A stretch of 64,000 nucleotides of DNA from Mactromeris polynyma (taxonomy: Eukaryota; Mollusca; Bivalvia; Venerida; Mactridae): the NCBI GenBank assembly GCA_032209605.1, contig JASFXZ010000013.1:8384901-8448900 (forward strand), given 5' to 3'. Within the stretch, counting starts at the first letter, position 1. Every line of letters starts with the position of its first letter. The translations under genes were made by a program, and so were the position numbers. Of this stretch, positions 46,004 through 60,318 are shown one piece after another. The notes below the pieces were generated by a model. It searched no databases, was not told the origin of the DNA, and saw nothing but the letters and a program-made list of their open reading frames with translations.

Positions 46004-48755
46004 AGTGTGATATGAGATTGGGAAGTAATGATAAAGTTTGGGTGTGGAGTGTGATATGAGATTCGGAAGTAATGATAAAGTTTGGGTGTGGAGTGTGATA
46101 TGAGATTGGGAAGTAATGATAAAGTTTGGGTGTGGAGTGTGATATGAGATTGGGAAGTAATGATAAAGTTTGGGTGTGGAGTGTGATATGAGATTGGGAA
46201 GTAATGATAAAGTTTGGGTGTGGAGTGTGATATATGATTGGGAAGTAATGATAAAGTTTGGGTGTGGAGTGTGATATGAGATTGGGAAGTAATGATAAAG
46301 TTTGAGTGTGATATGAGATTGGGAAGTAATGATAAAGTTTGGGTGTGGAGTGTGATATGAGATTGGGAAGTAATGATAAAGTTTGGGTGTGGAGTGTGAT
46401 ATGAGATTCGGAAGTAATGATAAAGTTTGGGTGTGGAGTGTGATATGAGATTGGGAAGTATTGATAAAGTTTGAGTGTGATATGAGATTGGGAAGTAATG
46501 ATAAAGTTTGGGTGTGGAGTGTGATATGAGATTGGGAAGTAATGATAAAGTTTGGGTGTGGAGTGTGATATGAGATTGGGAAGTAATGATAAAGTTTGGG
46601 TGTGGAGTGTGATATGAGATTGGGAAGTAATGATAAAGTTTGGGTGTGGAGTGTGATATGAGATTGGGAAGTAATGATAAAGTTTGAGTGTGATATGAGA
46701 TTGGGAAGTAATGATAAAGTTTGGGTGTGGAGTGTGATATGAGATTGGGAAGTAATGATAAAGTTTGGGTGTGGAGTGTGATATGAGATTCGGAAGTAAT
46801 GATAAAGTTTGGGTGTGGAGTGTGATATGAGATTGGGAAGTAATGATAAAGTTTGAGTGTGATATGAGATTGGGAAGTAATGATAAAGTTTGGGTGTGGA
46901 GTGTGATATGAGATTGGGAAGTAATGATAAAGTTTGGGTGTGGAGTGTGATATGAGATTCGGAAGTAATGATAAAGTTTGGGTGTGGAGTGTGATATGAG
47001 ATTCGGAAGTAAAGATAAAGTTTGGGTGTGGAGTGTGATATGAGATTCGGAAGTAATGATAAAGTTTGGGTGTGGAGTGTGATATGAGATTCGGAAGTAA
47101 TGATAAAGTTTGGGTGTGGAGTGTGATATGAGATTCGGAAGTAATGATAAAGTTTGGGTGTGGAGTGTGATATGAGATTCGGAAGTAATGATAAAGTTTG
47201 GGTGTGGAGTGTGATATGAGATTGGGAAGTAATGATAAAGTTTGGGTGTGGAGTGTGATATGAGATTGGGAAGTAATGATAAAGTTTGGGTGTGGAGTGT
47301 GATATGAGATTGGGAAGTAATGATAAAGTTTGAGTGTGATATGAGATTGGGAAGTAATGATAAAGTTTGGGTGTGGAGTGTGATATGAGATTGGGAAGTA
47401 ATGATAAAGTTTGGGTGTGGAGTGTGATATGAGATTCGGAAGTAATGATAAAGTTTGGGTGTGGAGTGTGATATGAGATTGGGAAGTAATGATAAAGTTT
47501 GAGTGTGATATGAGATTGGGAAGTAATGATAAAGTTTGGGTGTGGAGTGTGATATGAGATTGGGAAGTAATGATAAAGTTTGGGTGTGGAGTGTGATATG
47601 AGATTCGGAAGTAATGATAAAGTTTGGGTGTGGAGTGTGATATGAGATTGGGAAGTAATGATAAAGTTTGAGTGTGATATGAGATTGGGAAGTAATGATA
47701 AAGTTTGGGTGTGGAGTGTGATATGAGATTCGGAAGTAATGATAAAGTTTGGGTGTGGAGTGTGATATGAGATTCGGAAGTAATGATAAAGTTTGGGTGT
47801 GGAGTGTGATATGAGATTCGGAAGTAATGATAAAGTTTGGGTGTGGAGTGTGATATGAGATTCGGAAGTAATGATAAAGTTTGGGTGTGGAGTGTGATAT
47901 GAGATTGGGAAGTAATGATAAAGTTTGGGTGTGGAGTGTGATATGAGATTCGGAAGTAATGATAAAGTTTGGGTGTGGAGTGTGATATGAGATTCGGAAG
48001 TAATGATAAAGTTTGGGTGTGGAGTGTGATATGAGATTCGGAAGTAATGATAAAGTTTGGGTGTGGAGTGTGATATGAGATTCGGAAGTAATGATAAAGT
48101 TTGGGTGTGGAGTGTGATATGAGATTGGGAAGTAATGATAAAGTTTGGATGTGGAGTGTGATATGAGATTCGGAAGTAATGATAAAGTTTGGGTGTGGAG
48201 TGTGATATGAGATTCGGAAGTAATGATAAAGTTTGGGTGTGGAGTGTGATATGAGATTCGGAAGTAATGATAAAGTTTGGGTGTGGAGTGTGATATGAGA
48301 TTCGGAAGTAATGATAAAGTTTGAGTGTGATATGAGATTGGGAAGTAATGATAAAGTTTGGGTGTGGAGTGTGATATGAGATTCGGAAGTAATGATAAAG
48401 TTTGAGTGTGATATGAGATTGGGAAGTAATGATAAAGTTTGGGTGTGGAGTGTGATATGAGATTGGGAAGTAATGATAAAGTTTGGGTGTGGAGTGTGAT
48501 ATGAGATTGGGAAATAATGATAAAGTTTGGGTGTGGAGTGTGATATGAGATTCGGAAGTAATGATAAAGTTTGGGTGTGGAGTGTGATATGAGATTGGGA
48601 AGTAATGATAAAGTTTGAGTGTGATATGAGATTGGGAAGTAATGATAAAGTTTGGGTGTGGAGTGTGATATGAGATTGGGAAGTAATGATAAAGTTTGGG
48701 TGTGGAGTGTGATATGAGATTCGGAAGTAATGATAAAGTTTGGGTGTGGAGTGTG
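46004..48755. repeat. Tandem array, 44 bp x about 64 with short-unit variants
   Basis: The unit is gattgggaagtaatgataaa plus gtttgggtgtggagtgtgatatga. Shorter units with gtttgagtgtgatatga recur about every 3-10 units, and ttggg/ttcgg subtypes form blocks. A 954-codon minus-strand ORF simply cycles through the three frames of the 44-bp unit. Confidence 0.97.
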
Positions 48756-50350
48756 GCACTAAAACCGGATAATTCCTCCCATATCTCATAATTACTGTTA
48801 ACTCTAAAAATGGACCAAAACTATTATTCAGTACTCATTTTCATCCATTTTTCACACTAAAATTTTCAGTCTCAGACTAACTAGAGTACTTTGTGTAATT
48901 TAACATTTGACTGTAAATATCCGGTATAATCCCGGGACCTGTGTGTATTCAACCACCATGATTGAAATAGGTTTTATAAAAACAAAAAGGTAAGTAATAT
49001 CACTACACGCGCCAAGACAATCCGACCTTACCACAACAACAAACTTATCAGCGCTATCATGAATTTCTTGGCATCAAAGCACAAGAACAGGCAAACTAGT
49101 TGGCATGTTATAATCATTTGTTATCTACAAAGAATATTTACTGAAATTTCTGAATTTCATAGACGTAATATTACAATCATTAAAAACTAACAGAATGAGT
49201 CAAATAAACAGCGGGAAACAAAACGTAGCAAACGAACAAAAAAAAAACGCGATAGCAACTGAAACTGACATTCATACCCGACAAACACTCAGTGATTTCA
49301 TTGAATAGGTCGGGTTTGTCCCCCGGAGTTCAAGTTAGGTACTCATTTGATCCATTTGCATAACGACGATATTGATATATCAAATGACAAATATCGACGA
49401 TATATCGATATATCTGTTAAATAATAAAACTCCTTTAATATGCTATTAACTCCTATTCGTTCTGTTTATTCATGTGAGTATCCCATGCATAATGAAACGT
49501 ACAAGTCGTATTTTTAATAATAACAAGACATTTAAGTAACTGATCCACATTTTTAATTTCATAGTATTATTAGATATTGCCGACATTAATTTTGGAAAGC
49601 ACTATCAACTAGACCTCTCTTTAACAAGTGGCCGACTACAAAGCGACGTTACGCTATTTTAGCATATTTTAGACTGTAATCATTATCTTGTCTATTCCTG
49701 CCGTAATATCGATACTTGTGAGTAACGAAAATCGATCGGTAGAAAAAATCGTTGACATATCGATCTCGATTGTATCAATGAAAGCCCGAGTAAATCATGA
49801 TTTTAACATAGTACAAACTGGTGTGCAGTACAGTTTTATTTTTACATTCATCACCTACAAAATGTTTTGTACTAAATTGAAAAGTACAAAAAAGCCCTGG
49901 CCTGGAAGTCGAACTATATCGATACGGTATCGATTAATCTATAACGATACATTACCGATACAATTATATCGATAAGGTATCGATACAACCGTTTCAAAAT
50001 ACAGTGTATGTATCACTATATAAAAGTCATACTACATCTGTTCGAAACTATGCATGTATTATGTAAGTTAGCAATTGATACTATATGACACACGCCAAAT
50101 AACAAACTAAACGTGAATTCATTTCACTGAATTGTTAGTACGAGACAAGAATAAGAGTCACGACGGATGGATAAACTCATAGCTGATACGTAGAATATCA
50201 TAGATAAGAGATGATAAAGTCGTGGAAGATTCTGTCAAGATAAACGTCCTCCTGTCTGGAGAAAACTGGTTTTATGACTGACACAAAACCAAATGTTTTC
50301 ACACATTCATTGTTGTTAAAATGTCGATAAGGTGTTTTTGTATTGTCGAC
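48756..50350. other. Spacer between arrays, rich in ATCGAT-type motifs
   Basis: Stretches at 49365-49415 and 49700-49990 carry repeated cgata/tatcg in both orientations (tatcgatacggtatcgatt). A 95-codon ORF at 49688-49975 lies over these and is not supported. Confidence 0.4.
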
Positions 50351-53300
50351 CGAAAGAATAGTTCAGCTGTGTAGACGTATAACGGAATGAATAGTTCAGC
50401 TGTATAGACGTTTAACGGAATGAATAGTTCAGCTGTGTAGACGTATAACCGAATGAATAGTTCAGCTGTGTAGACGTTTAACGGAATGAATAGTTCAGCT
50501 GTATAGACCTTTAACCGAATGAATAGTTCAGCTGTGTAGACGTTTAACCGAATGAATAGTTCAGCTGTATAGACCTTTAACCGAATGAATAGTTCAGCTG
50601 TGTAGACGTTTAACCGAATGAATAGATCAGCTGTGTAGACGTATAACCGAATGAATAGTTCAGCTGTGTAGACGTTTAACCGAATGAATAGATCAGCTGT
50701 GTAGACGTATAACCGAATGAATAGTTCAGCTGCTGTATAAACGTTTAAACGAATGAATAGTTCAGCTGTGTAGACGTATAACCGAATGAATAGATCAGCT
50801 GTGTAGACGTATAACCGAATGAATAGTTCAGCTGTGTAGACGTTTAACGGAATGAATAGTTCAGCTGTATAGACCTTTAACCGAATGAATAGTTCAGCTG
50901 TGTAGACGTTTAACCGAATGAATAGTTCAGCTGTATAGACCTTTAACCGAATGAATAGTTCAGCTGTGTAGACGTTTAACCGAATGAATAGATCAGCTGT
51001 GTAGACGTATAACCGAATGAATAGTTCAGCTGTGTAGACGTTTAACCGAATGAATAGATCAGCTGTGTAGACGTATAACCGAATGAATAGTTCAGCTGCT
51101 GTATAAACGTTTAAACGAATGAATAGTTCAGCTGTGTAGACGTATAACCGAATGAATAGATCAGCTGTGTAGACGTATAACCGAATGAATAGTTCAGCTG
51201 CTGTATAAACGTTTAAACGAATGAATAGTTCAGCTGTGTAGACGTATAACCGAATGAATAGTACAGCTGTATAGACGTATAACGGAATGAATAGTTCAGC
51301 TGTGTAGACGTATAACCGAATGAATAGTACAGCTGTGTAGACGTTTAACCGAATGAATAGTTCAGCTGTATAGACGTATAACCGAATGAATAGTTCAGCT
51401 GCTGTATAAACGTTTAAACGAATGAATAGTTCAGCTGTGTAGACGTATAACCGAATGAATAGTACAGCTGTATAGACGTATAACGGAATGAATAGTTCAG
51501 CTGTGTAGACGTATAACCGAATGAACAGTACAGCTGTGTAGACGTATAACCGAATGAATAGTTCAGCTGTATAGACGTATAACCGAATGAATAGTACAGC
51601 TGTGTAGACGTTTAACCGAATGAATAGTTCAGCTGTATAGACGTATAACCGAATGAATAGTTCAGCTGTGTAGACGTATAACCGAATGAATATTACAGCT
51701 GTAAAGACGTATAACCGAATGAATCGTTCAGCTGTGTAGACGTTTAACCGAATGAATAGATCAGCTGTGTAGACGTATAACCGAATGAATAGTTCAGCTG
51801 CTGTATAAACGTTTAAACGAATGAATAGTTCAGCTGTGTAGACGTATAACCGAATGAATAGATCAGCTGTGTAGACGTATAACCGAATGAATAGTTCAGC
51901 TGCTGTATAAACGTTTAAACGAATGAATAGTTCAGCTGTGTAGACGTATAACCGAATGAATAGTACAGCTGTATAGACGTATAACGGAATGAATAGTTCA
52001 GCTGTGTAGACGTATAACCGAATGAATAGTACAGCTGTGTAGACGTATAACCGAATGAATAGTTCAGCTGTATAGACGTATAACCGAATGAATAGTTCAG
52101 CTGCTGTATAAACGTTTAAACGAATGAATAGTTCAGCTGTGTAGACGTATAACCGAATGAATAGTACAGCTGTATAGACGTATAACGGAATGAATAGTTC
52201 AGCTGTGTAGACGTATAACCGAATGAACAGTACAGCTGTGTAGATGTATAACCGAATGAATAGTTCAGCTGTATAGACGTATAACCGAATGAATAGTACA
52301 GCTGTGTAGACGTTTAACCGAATGAATAGTTCAGCTGTATAGACGTATAACCGAATGAATAGTTCAGCTGTGTAGACGTATAACCGAATGAATATTACAG
52401 CTGTAAAGACGTATAACCGAATGAATCGTTCAGCTGTGTAGACGTATAACCGAATGAATAGTACAGCTGTGTAGACGAATAACCGAATGAATAGTTCAGC
52501 TTTTTAGACGTATAACCGAATGAATAGTTCAGCTGTGTAGACGTTTAACCGAATGAATAGTACAGCTTTGGAGACGAATAACCGAATGAATAGTTCATCT
52601 TTTTAGACGTATAACCGAATGAATAGTACAGCTGTGTAGACGTATAACCGAATGAATAGTTCAGCTTTGTAGACGAATAACCGAATGAATGGTTCAGCTT
52701 TTTAGACGTATAACCGAATGAATAGTACAGCTGTGTAGACGTATAACCGAATGAATAGTTCAGCTGTGTAGACGTATAACGGAATGAATAGTTCAGCTGT
52801 ATAGACGTTTAACCGAATGAATAGTTCAGCTTTTTAGACGTATAACCGAATGAATAGTACAGCTGTATAGACGTTTAACCGAATGAATAGTACAGCTGTA
52901 TAGACGTATAACCGAATGAATAGTTCAGCTGTGTAGACGTATAACCGAATGAATAATTCAGCTGTGTAGACGTATAACGGAATGAATAGTTCAGCTGTAT
53001 AGACGTTTAACCGAATGAATAGTACAGCTGTGTAGACGTATAACCGAATGAATAGTACAGCTGTGTAGACGTATAACCGAATGAATAGTACAGCTGTGTA
53101 GACGTATAACCGAATGAATAGTACAGCTGTGTAGACGTATAACCGAATGAATAGTACAGCTGTGTAGACGTATAACCGAATGAATAGTACAGCTGTGTAG
53201 ACGTATAACCGAATGAATAGTACAGCTGTGTAGACGTATAACGGAATGAATAGTACAGCTGTGTAGACGTATAACGGAATGAATAGTACAGCTGTGTAGA

Positions 53301-53728
53301 CGTATAACCGAATGAATAGTACAGCTGTGTAGACGTATAACCGAATGAATAGTACAGCTGTGTAGACGTATAACGGAATGAAAAGTACAGCTGTGTAGAC
53401 GTATAACCGAATGAATAGTACAGCTGTGTAGACGTATACCCGAATGAATAGTACAGCTGTGTAGACGTATAACCGAATGAATAGTACAGCTGTGTAGACG
53501 TATAACCGAATGAATAGTACAGCTGTGTAGACGTATAACCGAATGAATAGTACAGCTGTGTAGACGTATAACGGAATGAATAGTACAGCTGTGTAGACGT
53601 ATAACGGAATGAATAGTACAGCTGTGTAGACGTATAACGGAATGAATAGTACAGCTGTGTAGACGTATAACCGAATGAATAGTACAGCTGTGTAGACGTA
53701 TAACCGAATGAATAGTTCAGCCTTAATT
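50351..53728. repeat. Tandem array, 33 bp x about 102 with higher-order structure
   Basis: The unit is agttcagctgtgtagacgta plus taaccgaatgaat. A longer marker unit with cagctgctgtataaacg occurs near 50728, 51093, 51195, 51396, 51795, 51897 and 52098. The set 51093/51195/51396 repeats 702 bp later. Right of about 53000 the units become uniform (agtacagctgtgtagacgt). Confidence 0.97.
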
Positions 53729-53830
53729 ATGTTCCAGGGAACGCCCAGTGCACAAGACAATGCCTCCCCAAACAAACCCCCGAGAAAATAACAGTCTACA
53801 AATCATAAGGCACTGAGGAGGTGCAATGGT

Positions 53831-54823
53831 AAATATGTAAGGGAATATGGATGCTAGGGTAAACATGTATGGGAATATGGATGCTAGGGTAAACATGTAT
53901 GGGAATATGGATGAATGGGTAAACATGTATGGGAATATGGATGAATGGGTAAACATGTATGGGAATATGGATGCTAGGGTAAACATGTATGGGAATATGG
54001 ATGCTAGGGCAAACATGTATGGGAATATGGATGAATGGGTAAACATGTATGGGAATATGGATGCAAGGGTAAACATGTATGGGAATATGGATGCTAGGGT
54101 AAACATGTATGGGAATATGGATGAATGGGTAAACATGTATGGGAATATGGATGCTAGGGTAAACATGTATGGGAATATGGATGCTAGGGTAAACATGTAT
54201 GGGAATATGGATGCTAGGGTAAACATGTATGGGAATATGGATGAATGGGTAAACATGTATGGGACTATGGATGCAAGGGTAAACATGTATGGGAATATGG
54301 ATGCTAGGGTAAACATGTATGGGAATATGGATGAATGGGTAAACATGTATGGGAATTTGGATGCTAGGGTAAACATGTATGGGAATATGGATGCTAGGGT
54401 AAACATGTATGGGAATATGGATGCAAGGGTAAATATGTATGGGAATATGGATGCAAGGGTAAAACATGTCTGGGAATATGGATGCTAGGGTAAACATGTA
54501 TGGGAATATGGATGCTAGGGTAAACATGTATGGGAATATGGATGCTAGGGTAAACATGTATGGGAATATGGATGCAAGGGTAAATATGTATGGGGATATG
54601 GATGCAAGGGTAAAACATGTCTGGGAATATGGATGAATGGGTAAACATGTATGGGAATATGGATGAATGGGTAAACATGTATGGGAATATGGATGAATGG
54701 GTAAACATGTATGGGAATATGGATGAATGGGTAAACATGTATGGGAATATGGATGAATGGGTAAACATGTATGGGAATATGGATGAATGGGTAAATATGT
54801 ATGGGAATATGGATGCAAGGGTA
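53831..54823. repeat. Tandem array, 30 bp x about 33
   Basis: The unit is gggaatatggatgctagggt plus aaacatgtat, with gctagg, gaatgg and gcaagg subtypes. The last six units are all gaatgg except the final one. Confidence 0.97.
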
Positions 54824-57230
54824 TGCCATATGATATTTAGATACTGTAAGTCTCGGCAATCGTAATGACGTCACATCATACTTATGTAAACATTGAATAA
54901 AACAAAGATAGTAAGTAACATGCTACATCATTTATTGTATTCATGAATCTTAAATGAATTAGTTATTTGGTATAATACAATAAATATTACATACCATTTC
55001 GTGGGACAGTAATATTGCTAACGTTCGGAGAAATACTATCATCCTCACCCGTACTGGGTTAACCAAATTACTGTGCCACTCAAAGCTATGTGGTTATATA
55101 TTATTAGATACATTCCATCCAGACAATATCCTCCTTTACGATATACAAGTACTTTATAAAATGTTAAGGTAAAGCAATTATGTAATCAAATTAGTGAATG
55201 ATTTGTAAATGCATTCTACTATACATGTATGTTTTATTAAAGCAAATGCGCATTAAACCACTGTAACATTGTTTGTTCCACAGGCGTGTAATAATAACTT
55301 TGTACTTATTTTCGCTGATCAATTTACACAACAAATGTCGTGACGTCACATTCGCCTAACAGAGATAGCCTATTCTATTATTGACAATACAGTTTACGTG
55401 TTTATGAACTACCGAATCTATTACACATTTCAGCATTTAAAGTGGAAATACTTTCATTGCGTATGACCCATCATGCAAGTACGTCATAAACATCCATTTT
55501 CTATCGATAAATTCCTTTGTAAAGATACAACATTTATATATATGAAGTCACATTTGCCTAACAACGATGGCTACAGCAAACAAATAATATTTTTTAGAAT
55601 AAGTAGGGGCAAAACTACGCTTTATCTCGTTTTGTATCTCGCGTTAAATATGTTATAAATGTATAGGTCTCGTGCAAACTTGCACGCATAGCCAGTTATG
55701 TCTTAATCGAACTCATGATTATTATTGTATCGTAAAATATTGTTTAATATGGGCGCTTTGCCACACCTTACGCTACTGGTGAAATGGGCAATTACAATAA
55801 ATGATGTTATGATATGTAAATGTAATTTTCTTCCTAGATTTGCGTTCAACAACCTTACACTGTTATCTTCCTATCAGATATTCTGTTAAGTTTAATACCT
55901 GGAAATCAGTGTTCTTCAGAGTGCGATGATAAAGTTATCATCTTAAAAAATAAGGTGGTAGGTTCACTTATACAAAACAAAGGCCATGTGTCAAATTCGT
56001 TTAAAAAAAAATCGGTTTTCAAAATCTGCAATTTTCAAGCTGAAGTGTTGAAATTGTAACCATGGCAACGAAAATATTTTTTGCAAAAAAAGAAAGAAAA
56101 CGCAATTAAAAAAATTCAAGTGTACTGTTTTGGTTGACTAGTAACAGTAAATTGTGTATTATATATTTTAGAGATTAATCGTTTCAACACTATCGTATCA
56201 ACGTCAGACGTATCACCACTTCCGGTTCTGAACAACAGTTTCAGTACAAGTATCATTTGAAACTGTACTGAATATAGTTTTAGTTTTATTTTCAAAATCC
56301 AATAATTCTCGCGGCCCATGAGGACAACATATTTACAATTACATGTATATACAGGTTAATTCAAACATATTAAGTTGCGGAGAAGATATATTTACATTAG
56401 ATTAAACATGTGTGTTGACCAAAATGACAATTTTTTTGTAGAAACATCAAATATTTACAAAAGTTACACTAATATATACATAAAACAAAAATAATCCAAG
56501 CTTGTTTCCTGTCGAAAACGAAATACAGGACACTTTTGGTAGAGAAAGTGTGAATTTAAAAAGTACCTCATGCCATTTCCGTTCTATCGAAACAAAATAT
56601 AGAACGGTAATAACTCGCGGTGTGGTAATCTACATGTACATGCAATAATAATATTTGTCTTTTCAAATCAATTGCCTTCTAGTCAAACCTTTATATGTAA
56701 AACATGCAAGTTTACGTAAAGCGGTAGTAAATCGGTGGACTACTTCCGCCCAATGTGACGTTATGATATGACGTTGGCGTCATTTTGGTCTAAAAGAGAT
56801 ACGCGCCAAATTGAGTTTAACATGTATGTAATAATAGTTGTCATAATGTTGAGCTGCGGTATTCTTGCCACACACTGTTGCTATGGTGATCAATTTCACA
56901 CGCTTATGAACGATATATTAAGAACAAAATTTGCATGGTGATTTATTATATTTATTTTACATTATACATTGTTTTGAGTGTTTTATCTACGTGGGTGTCC
57001 ACCAACTTAATGATCAGCCCTCGTTTAATTATATTTTGTGGTGTAACATCAGTACAGAGGAAGGCGCATCGTTATTGTGAGGAAGTTGGCACCACTGCCT
57101 TTGAAAGGAATCCTTTCTTCAAGTATATTAACATAAGGCAACACGGAGTAGCTCGCCACGTATCAACGTCCTGGCATGCCCCTCTATTTCACCTTATCCA
57201 TCATTGTTCGGGATAAATTGAACATCGTTT
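54824..57230. other. AT-rich DNA, no supported gene
   Basis: ORFs of 61-93 codons (55473, 56116, 56935) have no recognisable motif. A perfect 9-bp hairpin ccgttctat/atagaacgg sits at 56579-56607. Confidence 0.4.
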
Positions 57231-57400
57231 GAAATCATCGTCTACCGAATCAGCCGTTAGCATACCGATAGCTGAGTGATGTAACCACGTGAAATCATCG
57301 TCTACCGAATCAGCCGTTAGCATACCGATAGCTGAGTGATGTAACCACGTGAAATCATCGTCTACCGAATCAGCCGTTAGCATACCGATAGCTGAGTGAT
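57231..57400. repeat. Tandem array, 60 bp x about 3
   Basis: The unit is gaaatcatcgtctaccgaat plus cagccgttagcataccgata plus gctgagtgatgtaaccacgt. Copies are identical until the third breaks at tgatg|ccgcgg. Confidence 0.95.
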
Positions 57401-57447
57401 GCCGCGGTCAGATAATTGAATAGCATTCCGCAAACATTACTTTCACA

Positions 57448-57630
57448 CTGTGGCCACCGACTACGGAAAAGTACGGTATTTACGGATTTTAATGTACATT
57501 TTTAAAACGAACAATGGGTTGTTTTCGGAAAACCTGTTTATTTGTACCGCAATTATACTTCTCTTGAATACCGAAGTAGCCAGTACGAGCGTTACAATGC
57601 AGTTTGTCGTTGTAACGAGATCTGGCCCCT
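57448..57630. mobile_element. Partial relative of the 41211-42405 element
   Basis: ctgtggccaccgactacgga, then aaagtacggtattta, matches the inverted ends of that element. Further in, agccagtacgag is the complement of its ctcgtactggct. A 54-bp array follows at 57719. Confidence 0.5.
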
Positions 57631-57718
57631 AAATACTGTTCCTTTTTCTTTTTTAATTTTTGTCTGACTTTTGCGTTGGTTTTCTTTAAATAAGTTTAAA
57701 GAACTAGAGAAATAATAA

Positions 57719-58003
57719 CGCACGACGGTACGATACATCAATACGTCATTGATACACGACAGTACGGCGTAACGCACGACGGTACGATACATCAATACGT
57801 CATTGAAACACGACAGTACGGCGTAACGCACGACGGTACGATACATCAATACGTCATTGATACACGACAGTACGGCGTAACGCACGACGGTACGATACAT
57901 CAATACGTCATTGATACACGACAGTACGGCGTAACGCACGACGGTACGATACATCAATACGTCATTGATACACGACAGTACGGCGTAACGCACGACGGTA
58001 CGA
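57719..58003. repeat. Tandem array, 54 bp x about 5.3
   Basis: The unit is cgcacgacggtacgatacat plus caatacgtcattgatacacg plus acagtacggcgtaa. There is one base change in the second copy. Confidence 0.95.
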
Positions 58004-58249
58004 TGTAACCACGTGAAGAATATTCCTGGTGGTCCTTACTGGATAACGATCCCTTTTTGTTAGCACTTCTTAGAGATAAATATAACGTAGAGAAATGGAA
58101 TTATTCACACATACGGACACATGTACTATCAGTATAGAATACATAATATTAAGGGGAAAACATATAATTAGTTATATACCGACAACTTTTGACGATAAGA
58201 TCTTCACGAAACACAATTGCTCGCTGATTACGTGAAATAATCTAGTAAA

Positions 58250-60318
58250 AGTTTGTTATACTTTGCGGTATACAGTAAACCCACAATAATGCGAACACAC
58301 TTGTTATACTTTGCGGTATACAGTAAACCCACAATAATGCGAACACACTTGTTATACTTTGCGGTATACAGTAAATCCACAATAATGCGAACACACTTGT
58401 TATACTTTGCGGTATACAGTAAACCCACAATAATGCGAACACACTTGTTATACTTTGCGGTATACAGTAAATCCACAATAATGCGAACACACTTGTTATA
58501 CTTTGCGGTATACAGTAAACCCACAATAATGCGAACACACTTGTTATACTTTGCGGTATACAGTAAACCCACAATAATGCGAACACACTTGTTATACTTT
58601 GCGGTATACAGTAAACCCACAATAATGCGAACACACTTGTTATACTTTGCGGTATACAGTAAACCCACAATAATGCGAACACACTTGTTATACTTTGCGG
58701 TATACAGTAAACCCACAATAATGCGAACACACTTGTTATACTTTGCGGTATACAGTAAACCCACAATAATGCGAACACACTTGTTATACTTTGCGGTATA
58801 CAGTAAACCCACAATAATGCGAACACACTTGTTATACTTTGCGGTATACAGTAAACCCACAATAATGCGAACACACTTGTTATACTTTGCGGTATACAGT
58901 AAATCCACAATAATGCGAACACACTTGTTATACTTTGCGGTATACAGTAAATCCACAATAATGCGAACACACTTGTTATACTTTGCGGTATACAGTAAAC
59001 CCACAATAATGCGAACACACTTGTTATACTTTGCGGTATACAGTAAACCCACAATAATGCGAACACACTTGTTATACTTTGCGGTATACAGTAAACCCAC
59101 AATAATGCGAACACACTTGTTATACTTTGCGGTATACAGTAAACCCACAATAATGCGAACACACTTGTTATACTTTGCGGTATACAGTAAACCCACAATA
59201 ATGCGAACACACTTGTTATACTTTGCGGTATACAGTAAACCCACAATAATGCGAACACACTTGTTATACTTTGCGGTATACAGTAAATCCACAATAATGC
59301 GAACACACTTGTTATACTTTGCGGTATACAGTAAACCCACAATAATGCGAACACACTTGCTATACTTTGCGGTATACAGTAAACCCACAATAATGCGAAC
59401 ACACTTGTTATACTTTGCGGTATACAGTAAATCCACAATAATGCGAACACACTTGTTATACTTTGCGGTATACAGTAAACCCACAATAATGCGAACACAC
59501 TTGCTATACTTTGCGGTATACAGTAAACCCACAATAATGCGAACACACTTGTTATACTTTGCGGTATACAGTAAATCCACAATAATGCGAACACACTTGT
59601 TATACTTTGCGGTATACAGTAAACCCACAATAATGCGAACACACTTGCTATACTTTGCGGTATACAGTAAACCCACAATAATGCGAACACACTTGTTATA
59701 CTTTGCGGTATACAGTAAATCCACAATAATGCGAACACACTTGTTATACTTTGCGGTATACAGTAAACCCACAATAATGCGAACACACTTGTTATACTTT
59801 GCGGTATACAGTAAATCCACAATAATGCGAACACACTTGTTATACTTTGCGGTATACAGTAAACCCACAATAATGCGAACACACTTGCTATACTTTGCGG
59901 TATACAGTAAACCCACAATAATGCGAACACACTTGTTATACTTTGCGGTATACAGTAAATCCACAATAATGCGAACACACTTGTTATACTTTGCGGTATA
60001 CAGTAAACCCACAATAATGCGAACACACTTGTTATACTTTGCGGTATACAGTAAATCCACAATAATGCGAACACACTTGTTATACTTTGCGGTATACAGT
60101 AAACCCACAATAATGCGAACACACTTGTTATACTTTGCGGTATACAGTAAACCCACAATAATGCGAACACACTTGTTATACTTTGCGGTATACAGTAAAC
60201 CCACAATAATGCGAACACACTTGTTATACTTTGCGGTATACAGTAAACCCACAATAATGCGAACACACTTGTTATACTTTGCGGTATACAGTAAATCCAC
60301 AATAATGCGAACACACTT
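58250..60318. repeat. Tandem array, 48 bp x about 43, built from a MITE end
   Basis: The unit is cttgttatactttgcggta plus tacagtaaacccacaataat plus gcgaacaca. The second half matches the family P terminus tacagtgaaacctcaataat plus gcgaccaccc, and the last unit runs directly into the MITE body at 60287-60617. Only two variable sites (ccc/tcc, gtt/gct) are seen. The 690-732-codon ORFs are artefacts. Confidence 0.98.

Noticed and set aside
45925..48789. 954-codon minus-strand ORF
   Set aside because: It is the stop-free 44-bp repeat read through all three frames in turn. There are no domains, splice signals or composition change at the array borders.
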